Shown here piece by piece: positions 12,895 to 18,637 of a stretch of 18,637 bases of DNA (within the stretch, counting starts at the first letter, position 1; the number at the start of each line of letters is the position of its first letter). Source of the stretch: Alphaproteobacteria bacterium (lineage in GTDB: Bacteria > Pseudomonadota > Alphaproteobacteria > ATCC43930 > CGMCC-115725); the NCBI GenBank assembly GCA_028866355.1, contig JAGWIH010000013.1, positions 1 through 18,637 on the forward strand. The letters are read 5' to 3'. The notes below the pieces were generated by a model that worked only from the letters and a program-made list of their open reading frames with translations, was not told where the DNA came from and searched no databases. Both the position numbers and the translations under genes were made by a program.

Positions 12895-13794
12895 ATGGCA
12901 GCCAGCCTCATTCCCTACGATGATCGCGACGGTTCGATTTGGCTCGATGGCAAACTGGTGCCGTGGCGCGACGCCAAGATCCACGTGCTGACGCACGCGT
13001 TGCATTACGCGAGCGCGGTGTTCGAAGGCGCGCATGTCTATGGCGGCACGGTCTTCAAGCTGCGCGAGCATTGCCAGCGGCTGATCGATTCCGGCCGAAT
13101 CCTGGGGTTCGAAATTCCATGGACGCGCGAGCAGATCGAAGCGGCGTGCAAGACGGTGGTCAAGGCGCAGAACATCAAGGACGGCTACCTCCGTCCCATC
13201 GCATGGCGCGGGCCGGAGCAAATGGGCGTTTCCGCGCAAGCCACGAAGATCCACATGGCGGTCGCGTCCTGGGACTGGGGCACCTATTTCGCGCCCGAGG
13301 CGCGGCTCAAGGGCATCCGCATGACCTGGGCAAAATGGTCGCGGCCGGCGCCCAACACGGCGCCGACCAATGCCAAGGCGACCGGCCTCTATATGATCTG
13401 CACCATGTCGAAGCACGCCGCCGAGGCCGAGGGCTACGAAGACGCGCTGATGCTCGACTGGCGCGGCCAGCTCGCCGAGGCAACCGGCGCCAATCTCTTC
13501 CTGGCGATTGACGGCGCGCTGCACACGCCGACGCCCGACTGCTTTCTGAACGGCATCACCCGTCAGCACGTCATCAGTCTGGCGCGCGCGCGGCAGATCA
13601 AGGTGGTCGAGCGCGCGATGATGCCGGACGAACTTGCCAAGGCGCAGGAAGTGTTCCTCACGGGCAGCGCCGCCGAGATCACGCCGGTGCGCGAGATCGG
13701 CCAGTACAAGTTTACGCCTGGTGCCATGACCAAGCAGTTGATCGACGATTTCGATCGCTCGGTCCGCGCCGCCGAAAAAGCCACCGCAGCCTGA
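12895..13794 (+). CDS. ilvE: Branched-chain amino acid aminotransferase
   Basis: This fold type IV PLP enzyme of 299 residues transfers the amino group between glutamate and the 2-oxo acids of valine, leucine and isoleucine. Family marks are HALHYASAVFEGAHVYGG (34-51), LRPIAWRG (99-106) and the PLP lysine K161 in TNAKATGLYM. The EATGANLF segment (195-202, E195) binds the cofactor, LNGITRQHVI (218-227) is conserved, and FLTGSAAEITPV (254-265) is near the end. The ATG at 12895-12897 has AGGAAA upstream. The gene faces moaE tail to tail with only 7 bases between the stop codons and no visible terminator. D-amino acid transaminase is a related alternative, but length and motifs fit IlvE better. 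Confidence 0.95.
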   Translation: MAASLIPYDDRDGSIWLDGKLVPWRDAKIHVLTHALHYASAVFEGAHVYGGTVFKLREHCQRLIDSGRILGFEIPWTREQIEAACKTVVKAQNIKDGYLRPIAWRGPEQMGVSAQATKIHMAVASWDWGTYFAPEARLKGIRMTWAKWSRPAPNTAPTNAKATGLYMICTMSKHAAEAEGYEDALMLDWRGQLAEATGANLFLAIDGALHTPTPDCFLNGITRQHVISLARARQIKVVERAMMPDELAKAQEVFLTGSAAEITPVREIGQYKFTPGAMTKQLIDDFDRSVRAAEKATAA

Positions 13795-13801
13795 AGCTCG
13801 C

Positions 13802-14254
13802 CTATCCCTTCGCCCAGCGCTTCGCCGCTTGGTCGTCGCTGTCCTGGGCCTCGACCCAGCGCGCGCCTTGCGGCGTCTCTTCCTGCTTCCAGAACGGCGC
13901 CTTGGTCTTGAGCCAGTCGACCAGGAACGCGTTGGCAGCAAAGGCCGCTGCGCGATGCGCCGCCGCCGTCACCACCAGCACGATGCGCTCGCCCGGCAAC
14001 AGCTTGCCATGGCGGTGGACGATCAACGAGGCTTCGAGCTTCCAGCGTTTGTTGGCTTCGGCGTCGATCGCCGTCAGCTCTTCCTCGGTCATGCCGGGAT
14101 AATGCTCGAGCGTCATCGACCGGATCGCGTCGGCGCCGCCGGCGTCGCGCACCGTGCCGACGAAGGTGACGATACCGCCGATGGTCGTCTTGCCGCGCGT
14201 GAGCGTCTCGATTTCACGGCCGACATCGAAATCCTCGCGCTGGACGCGGATCAT
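13802..14254 (-). CDS. moaE: Molybdopterin synthase catalytic (large) subunit
   Basis: MoaE with MoaD converts precursor Z (cPMP) to molybdopterin by adding two sulfurs. The 150-residue product has GGIVTFVGTVRD (26-37, with R36) and LEHYPGM (49-55). The H100-R101 pair lies in AAHRAAAF, and the catalytic lysine region WLKTKAPFWKQE (114-125) includes K116 and K123. These are the residues expected for an active enzyme. The gene starts 7 bases after the moaD stop and is the last gene of the uvrC-pgsA-mobB-moeA-moaD-moaE run. It converges on ilvE. Confidence 0.96.
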   Translation of the reverse strand: MIRVQREDFDVGREIETLTRGKTTIGGIVTFVGTVRDAGGADAIRSMTLEHYPGMTEEELTAIDAEANKRWKLEASLIVHRHGKLLPGERIVLVVTAAAHRAAAFAANAFLVDWLKTKAPFWKQEETPQGARWVEAQDSDDQAAKRWAKG

Positions 14255-14261
14255 GGGCGCC

Positions 14262-14513
14262 TCAACCGCCGGTCACCGGCGGAAACAGCGCGACTTCGTC
14301 GCCCGGCTTGAGCCCGAAATCCCAGCCGACATGGCGGCGGTTGACCGCGACGCGCAACGTCCGCCGGTCCTTCAACGCTTCGGCAAATCCAGGTCCGCGC
14401 GTCTTGAGCCAGTCGACCAGCGCCGCGGGCGTCGCGATGCCGGCGGGCAGATCGAGGGTTTCCTCGGTCTTGCCAATCTTGGTCTTGAGCCAGGCGAAAT
14501 AAAGCAGCCGCAT
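14262..14513 (-). CDS. moaD: Molybdopterin synthase sulfur carrier (small) subunit
   Basis: MoaD is a ubiquitin-fold sulfur carrier; its C-terminal Gly-Gly is thiocarboxylated and donates sulfur in molybdopterin synthesis. The 83-residue product starts with MRLLYFAWLKTKIGK and ends with the required ALFPPVTGG, so the terminal Gly-Gly is present. Family length is about 81-84. No clear Shine-Dalgarno precedes the ATG at 14511-14513. It lies 38 bases after moeA and 7 bases before moaE. Confidence 0.95.
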   Translation of the reverse strand: MRLLYFAWLKTKIGKTEETLDLPAGIATPAALVDWLKTRGPGFAEALKDRRTLRVAVNRRHVGWDFGLKPGDEVALFPPVTGG

Positions 14514-14551
14514 GGGGCTGACTTAGGCGTTGGCGCGGGGCGACGCAAGCC

Positions 14552-15805
14552 TTACGCGATGACCTCGCTGAACGGCAGGAAATCGACCGTGCCGCCCAGC
14601 TCGACATGGCTTAACCCCTCGGGAATCTCGACCAAGCCGTCGGATTCCACCATCGAGGTCAGGATGCCGGCGCCGTCGCGCGGAAACTTCTCCGCCACCC
14701 AGCCGGTTTCGCCGGGCTTGAGCCGCGCCCGCAGATATTCGGTGCGACTGCCCTTCTTGTCGTAGGCGAAGCCCGAGACGACACGGAACAACCGCGGCGG
14801 CGCATCCTCGGCGCCCGACAGCAACAGCACCAGCGGCCGCGCCAGCAGCAGAAACGTCACCATCACCGCCACCGGGTTGCCGGGCAGGCCGATGAACGGT
14901 ACGCGGCCGATCTGGCCCATCGCCACCGGCCGGCCTGGCTTGATCGCCAGCCGCCAGAAGTGAAGCTTGCCGAGCGCTTCGACCGCTTCCTTGACGTGAT
15001 CTTCCTCGCCGCTCGATACGCCACCCGACGTCATCACCAGATCGTGCGCCTCGGCCGCGCGGCCGAGCGCGTCGCGCACCGCGTCCAGGCTGTCGGGCAG
15101 AATGCCGAGATCGGTCACCGAACAGCTCAAACCTTCGAGCAGCGCGCGCAAGGTGTAGCGGTTGGAATCGAAGATCGCGCCCGGTGGCAGGTCGCCGCCC
15201 GGTTCGCGCACCTCGTCGCCGGTCGAAAAGATCGCGACGCGCAGCTTTCGCCGCACCGTCAGTGCGGTCAGGCCGAGCGAAGCGGCGAGGCCGATCTCCT
15301 GCGGCCGCAAGCGCCGGCCTGCGGCCAGCACGGTCGCGCCGCGCTTCACGTCCTCGCCGGCGAACCGGCGATTGGCGCCCCGCTTGATGCCCGTCGGCAG
15401 GGTCGCCCTGCCGTCGGCGACCCGGCAATCCTCCTGCATCAGCACCGTGTCGGCGCCTTCGGGCATCTGCGCGCCGGTGAAGATGCGGATGCATTCGCCG
15501 GGCGCCACCGTGCGGCCGAGCGGGTGACCGGCCGCGGCGCGGCCGCCGATCGGCAGGGTCGTCGCCTCGCCGGGCGTGAGCGCGTCGAAACTCACCGCGT
15601 AGCCGTCGACCGCCGCGTTGTCGTGCGGCGGCACGTCGCGCGTCGCCACCACCGGCTCGGCGAGGATACGGCCGCGCGCCTCGTTCAACCGGACCGATTC
15701 AGTCTCGGCGACGGCGTGGACGTTGGCTTTGAGGATCTTCAGCGCCTCGCCGGCGGACATCAGCTGCCCGCCGAAGGCGAAGCAATCATCGGTCAGTTGC
15801 GCCAT
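14552..15805 (-). CDS. moeA: Molybdopterin molybdenumtransferase
   Basis: MoeA (Glp) inserts molybdate into adenylylated molybdopterin. The 417-residue product starts MAQLTDDCFAFGG, an N-terminus often seen in alphaproteobacterial MoeA. It has DNAAVDGYA (62-70), FTGAQMPEGADTV (109-121), STGDE (194-198), TSGGVSSGE (259-267) and GLPGNPVA (306-313), the standard order. The frame is open 21 codons upstream into mobB, but I chose the ATG at 15803-15805 on homology. It overlaps the mobB 3' end by 20 bases, so the two are coupled. All key motifs appear intact. Confidence 0.96.
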   Translation of the reverse strand: MAQLTDDCFAFGGQLMSAGEALKILKANVHAVAETESVRLNEARGRILAEPVVATRDVPPHDNAAVDGYAVSFDALTPGEATTLPIGGRAAAGHPLGRTVAPGECIRIFTGAQMPEGADTVLMQEDCRVADGRATLPTGIKRGANRRFAGEDVKRGATVLAAGRRLRPQEIGLAASLGLTALTVRRKLRVAIFSTGDEVREPGGDLPPGAIFDSNRYTLRALLEGLSCSVTDLGILPDSLDAVRDALGRAAEAHDLVMTSGGVSSGEEDHVKEAVEALGKLHFWRLAIKPGRPVAMGQIGRVPFIGLPGNPVAVMVTFLLLARPLVLLLSGAEDAPPRLFRVVSGFAYDKKGSRTEYLRARLKPGETGWVAEKFPRDGAGILTSMVESDGLVEIPEGLSHVELGGTVDFLPFSEVIA

Positions 15806-16325
15806 GGAGCAGCGGTTCGATGCGACAGCGTTCCAGGATGAATCCGGTGATACCGTCGACATCATCAATGTTGAACTGGGGCAGCGGGCAACCCGCCAGC
15901 TTCTGATCGCTCGCGACCGCGACGATGTTCGCCTGGTTGGGGTACATCAAAGGTTTGCCAACCGACGCGCGATAGACTTCGAGCTTCGGAAAATCCTCTC
16001 CCTTGAAGCCTTCGACCAGCACCAGATCGACCGGCGTCATCTGGCGCAGCAGGGTGTCGAGCTTCGGTTCCGGCGCGCCGCGATGCTCGTGCATCAGCGC
16101 CCAACGCTGCGACGACGCGACCATCACCTCGGTCGCTCCTTCCTTGCGGTGGCGCCAGGAATCCTTGCCCGGCTGGTCGATGTCGAATTCGTGGTGGGCG
16201 TGTTTGACAGTCGAGACACGCAATCCGCGGCCGATCAGCGCCGGCAACAGCCGCGTCAGCAACGTCGTCTTGCCACTGCCGCTCCACCCGGCAAGGCCGA
16301 AGACCCGCATCGCCGGCTTGCTCAC
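15786..16325 (-). CDS. mobB: Molybdopterin-guanine dinucleotide biosynthesis accessory protein
   Basis: MobB is a GTP-binding accessory protein in the conversion of molybdenum cofactor to its guanine dinucleotide form. The product has a Walker A motif GWSGSGKTT (13-21), VSTVKHAHHEFDID (37-50), DSWRHRKEGA (55-64) and LVEGFKGE (103-110), all characteristic of MobB. I start at the GTG at 16323-16325, which overlaps the pgsA stop as GTGA, giving 179 residues. An ATG at 16310 (5 codons later, MRVFGLAGWSG) is an equally reasonable start. It sits between pgsA and moeA. The partner MobA is not in the window. Confidence 0.94.
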   Translation of the reverse strand: MSKPAMRVFGLAGWSGSGKTTLLTRLLPALIGRGLRVSTVKHAHHEFDIDQPGKDSWRHRKEGATEVMVASSQRWALMHEHRGAPEPKLDTLLRQMTPVDLVLVEGFKGEDFPKLEVYRASVGKPLMYPNQANIVAVASDQKLAGCPLPQFNIDDVDGITGFILERCRIEPLLHGATDR

Positions 16326-16924
16326 GTCGCGCTCGGCTTGGCCGTTTTCATCGGCGTGTGTTGCGGCGCCGGACGGTTGATATGGCTCAACCCGGCGCGC
16401 AGATAGTCGTAGCCGGTCTTCACCGTCAGCACCGCGGCGATCCACAGCAGGAATTCACCGACCGCACGGACATGCAGCGCCGCCGGACCGGCGTCGCCGA
16501 CCAACAGGAACCCGATCGCTAGCATCTGGATGAAGGTCTTCCATTTGGCGAGCCTCGACACCGGCATGCCGACACGCAGGCCGGCAAGATGCTCGCGCAG
16601 GCCCGAGACCATGATCTCGCGCATCAGGATGACGAGCGCAGGAAGGATGCTCGCCACCGACAGTCGGTCGTAGGCGGCGAGCATGAACAACGTCGTCGCA
16701 ACGAGAAGTTTGTCGGCGACCGGGTCGAGGAAGCGGCCGAGGTCCGATTGCTGGTGCCACATCCGGGCCAGTCGGCCGTCGAGCCAATCGGTTACTGCCG
16801 CCAGGCTGAAAATGACGCAACCGAGCCAAGGCCCGTCGGGCGATGCCATGTAGAACGTTGCGATCACCAGCGGGATGGCGACGATCCGCGATAGCGTCAA
16901 CAGGTTGGGCAGCGTCGTCAGCAT
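16322..16924 (-). CDS. pgsA: CDP-diacylglycerol-glycerol-3-phosphate 3-phosphatidyltransferase
   Basis: PgsA makes phosphatidylglycerol phosphate from CDP-diacylglycerol and glycerol 3-phosphate in the inner membrane. The 200-residue product has several membrane segments. It also has the exact CDP-alcohol phosphotransferase motif D-G-x2-A-R-x8-G-x3-D-x3-D in the segment beginning DWLDGRLAR (46-54) and ending FLDPVADK (65-72). The start MLTTLPNLLTLSRI is typical of PgsA. It follows uvrC by 62 bases, the well-known uvrC-pgsA order, and overlaps mobB by 4 bases. The product lipid is the donor for Lgt, encoded elsewhere in this window. Other CDP-alcohol transferases are less likely given the uvrC neighbour. 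Confidence 0.94.
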   Translation of the reverse strand: MLTTLPNLLTLSRIVAIPLVIATFYMASPDGPWLGCVIFSLAAVTDWLDGRLARMWHQQSDLGRFLDPVADKLLVATTLFMLAAYDRLSVASILPALVILMREIMVSGLREHLAGLRVGMPVSRLAKWKTFIQMLAIGFLLVGDAGPAALHVRAVGEFLLWIAAVLTVKTGYDYLRAGLSHINRPAPQHTPMKTAKPSAT

Positions 16925-16986
16925 GGCATTCCGAGCAGGTCAGCCGGCATTCGACTCAACGTTCCCGGCAGCGTTGGGCTGCAAGT

Positions 16987-18637
16987 TTAGCCCTCGGCAT
17001 GGAAATGATCATAAATCTTTTTTGCGACGATTTTACTGATGCCGGCAACGCGCTCGAGGTCGGTAAGGCCCGCGGTCGCGACGGCACGCGCCGACCCGAA
17101 ATGGTGCAGTAGCGCGCGCTTGCGCGCGGCCCCGATGCCGGCGATCTCGTCGAGCGGCGACACGCCGATGGCCCGCGACCGCTTGCTGCGATGGGCACCG
17201 ATGGCGAAACGGTGGGCCTCGTCGCGTAACCGCTGAAGGAAATAAAGGACCGGGTCCTTGGGGTCGAGGCTCAAGGGTGGTTTGCCGGTGCGGAAGAAGC
17301 GTTCGCGGCCGGCGTTGCGGTCGGGGCCCTTGGCGACGCCGACAACGGGTACGTCGTTGACGCCCAGATCCACCAACACCTGGCACGCGATGGCGATTTG
17401 GCCTTGCCCGCCGTCGATCAGCACGAGGTCGGGCAGGCTGCTGCGGTCGGGGTTCTCCTTCAAGGCGCGGGCAAAGCGGCGGCCAAGCACCTCGCGCATC
17501 ATGGCGTAATCGTCGCCGCGTGCCGCCGGCTCGCGGATATTGAATTTACGATAGGCGTTCTTGATGAAACCCTCCGGCCCGGCGACGATCATCGCGCCGA
17601 CCGCGTGCGCGCCTTGGATGTGGCTGTTGTCGTATACCTCGATGCGTTGCGGCGGCGCCACGAGCCCGAAGGTTTCCGCGACGCCGTCGAGCAGGCGACG
17701 TTGCGCGGTGCTTTCGGCCAGCCGACGGCCGAGCGCTTCGCGCGCGTTCAATAGCGCGTGCTGGACCAGCTTGCGCTTGTCGCCGCGTTCGGGCGCGATG
17801 ATCTCAATGCGGCGTCCGGCGCGCGCGCCCAACGCCTCGGCGAGCAACAATGCCTCGTTCGGCCGGTGGCTGACCAGGATCTGCGGCGGCGGCGGCTTGT
17901 TGTCGTAGAACTGCCCGAGGAATGCGCCCATCACGTCGGAGGATTCGAGATCGCGCGCATGTGCGGGGAAATAGGCGCGATTGCCCCAGTTCTGGCCGCC
18001 GCGGAAAAAGAACACCTGGATCGAGCTATTGCCGCCGGCCTGGTGCAGAGCGACGACATCGGCATCGCCCAGGCCGTCGAGATTGATGTCCTGCCGGCCC
18101 TGCACCTGGGTCAATGCCCGGATGCGGTCGCGGACGAGCGCCGCGCTTTCGTATTCGCGCCGGCCGGAAAGCTCCTGCATGTGCTTTGCCAGCCGCATCT
18201 GAATCTCTTGGCTGCGGCCCGACAGGAAGCCGCGCGCCTCGGCGACCAGCCGCGCATAGCCGTCGTGGTCGATGCGCCCGGTGCACGGCGCGCTGCAACG
18301 CTTGATCTGGTAGAGCAAGCACGGCCGCGTGCGCGCTGAGAACACGCTGTCGGCGCACGACCGCAGCAGGAAAGCGCGCTGCAGCGCGATGAGCGTGCGA
18401 TTGACCGCGCCGGCGGAGGCGAAGGGCCCGAAATAATCGCCTTCATCGCTGCGCGCGCCGCGATGCTTGGTCAATTGCGGGAATGGATGGCCACCCGTGA
18501 GGTGGATGTACGGGAACGATTTGTCGTCGCGCAGGAGCACGTTGTAGCGCGGCATCAAGCGCTTGATCAGATTGCACTCGAGCAGCAGCGCCTCGACCTC
18601 GGTGTGCGTGATGGCGATCTCGAGCGAATGGGTCTCG
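16987..18637 (-). CDS. uvrC: Excinuclease ABC subunit C (5' end outside window)
   Basis: UvrC makes both incisions in nucleotide excision repair after UvrB loads at damage. About 550 codons are visible; the start and most of the GIY-YIG nuclease domain lie beyond 18637. The visible part opens with ETHSLEIAITHTEVEALLLE, followed by PRYNVLLRDDKSFPY. Four cysteines spaced C-x11-C-x7-C-x3-C (first codon about 18357, last about 18285) match the Fe-S ligand spacing I recall for E. coli UvrC. A UVR domain follows at about 18100-18210. The RNase H-like nuclease has VYDNSHIQG and LVLIDGGQGQ (about 17600-17640 and 17400-17425). Two helix-hairpin-helix motifs end the protein. No frameshift is seen. It heads the run continuing into pgsA and the molybdenum-cofactor genes. 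Confidence 0.97.
   Translation of the reverse strand, partial: ETHSLEIAITHTEVEALLLECNLIKRLMPRYNVLLRDDKSFPYIHLTGGHPFPQLTKHRGARSDEGDYFGPFASAGAVNRTLIALQRAFLLRSCADSVFSARTRPCLLYQIKRCSAPCTGRIDHDGYARLVAEARGFLSGRSQEIQMRLAKHMQELSGRREYESAALVRDRIRALTQVQGRQDINLDGLGDADVVALHQAGGNSSIQVFFFRGGQNWGNRAYFPAHARDLESSDVMGAFLGQFYDNKPPPPQILVSHRPNEALLLAEALGARAGRRIEIIAPERGDKRKLVQHALLNAREALGRRLAESTAQRRLLDGVAETFGLVAPPQRIEVYDNSHIQGAHAVGAMIVAGPEGFIKNAYRKFNIREPAARGDDYAMMREVLGRRFARALKENPDRSSLPDLVLIDGGQGQIAIACQVLVDLGVNDVPVVGVAKGPDRNAGRERFFRTGKPPLSLDPKDPVLYFLQRLRDEAHRFAIGAHRSKRSRAIGVSPLDEIAGIGAARKRALLHHFGSARAVATAGLTDLERVAGISKIVAKKIYDHFHAEG

Noticed and set aside
13795..13801. A terminator between the convergent ilvE and moaE genes
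   Set aside because: Only 7 bases separate the stops, and no hairpin with a T-tract is visible, so the transcripts probably overlap.
12736..13941. A 401-codon minus-strand open frame opposite ilvE
   Set aside because: It is antisense to ilvE, which has a complete active site; the product is low-complexity and Arg-rich.
1..18637. Possible mobile elements, CRISPR arrays, tRNA or rRNA genes, attachment sites
   Set aside because: I saw no transposase or integrase frames, no regularly spaced repeats and no tRNA-like cloverleaf; composition and gene content are uniform and core-like.

Overview
The window looks like ordinary core chromosome of a GC-rich alphaproteobacterium. The gene order hldD-lgt-methyltransferase-pgeF-lipoprotein-prs-rplY, the ubiK-ybjN-proC block and uvrC-pgsA followed by molybdenum-cofactor genes all point to Alphaproteobacteria, possibly Rhodospirillales or relatives; the order is inferred from general knowledge and was not searched. 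I see no phage, insertion sequence, tRNA, rRNA, CRISPR array or other sign of transfer. Coding density is very high and no gene-free stretch exceeds about 155 bases.

Layout. (1) Positions 1-6212, minus strand: a heptose epimerase (hldD), prolipoprotein diacylglyceryl transferase (lgt), an NDUFAF7-type methyltransferase, pgeF, and an unrecognised lipoprotein built of two copies of one domain. After a 133-base gap holding a candidate promoter and a long inverted repeat come PRPP synthetase (prs) and ribosomal protein bL25 (rplY, cut by the window edge). (2) Positions 6293-9299, plus strand: ubiK, a YbjN-family gene, proC, a TetR-fold protein whose C-terminal half resembles the ubiquinone protein COQ9, and a phasin with its own promoter and two PhaR-like palindromes. 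A strong bidirectional terminator follows at 9346-9378. (3) Positions 9395-12743, minus strand: a compact set read marR, OmpR-type response regulator, EnvZ-type histidine kinase, metallo-beta-lactamase-fold hydrolase. (4) Positions 12895-13794, plus strand: branched-chain aminotransferase ilvE, divergent from marR. (5) Positions 13802-18637, minus strand: uvrC (5' end outside the window), pgsA, mobB, moeA, moaD, moaE, probably one transcription unit.

How the genes work together. Blocks 1 and 5 combine envelope functions (ADP-heptose, lipoprotein acylation, phosphatidylglycerol) with nucleotide, ribosome, repair and cofactor functions. pgsA makes the precursor of phosphatidylglycerol, the lipid donor used by Lgt, and Lgt would modify the duplicated-domain lipoprotein encoded two genes further on. 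moaD and moaE make the two molybdopterin synthase subunits, moeA inserts molybdenum, and mobB aids dinucleotide attachment. The phasin shows that polyhydroxyalkanoate granules are likely made. The most interesting points are the COQ9-like TetR protein next to ubiK, the duplicated lipoprotein, the phasin control region, the hairpin at the prs promoter, and the repeated use of GTGA stop-start overlaps. I found no clearly new multi-gene system.
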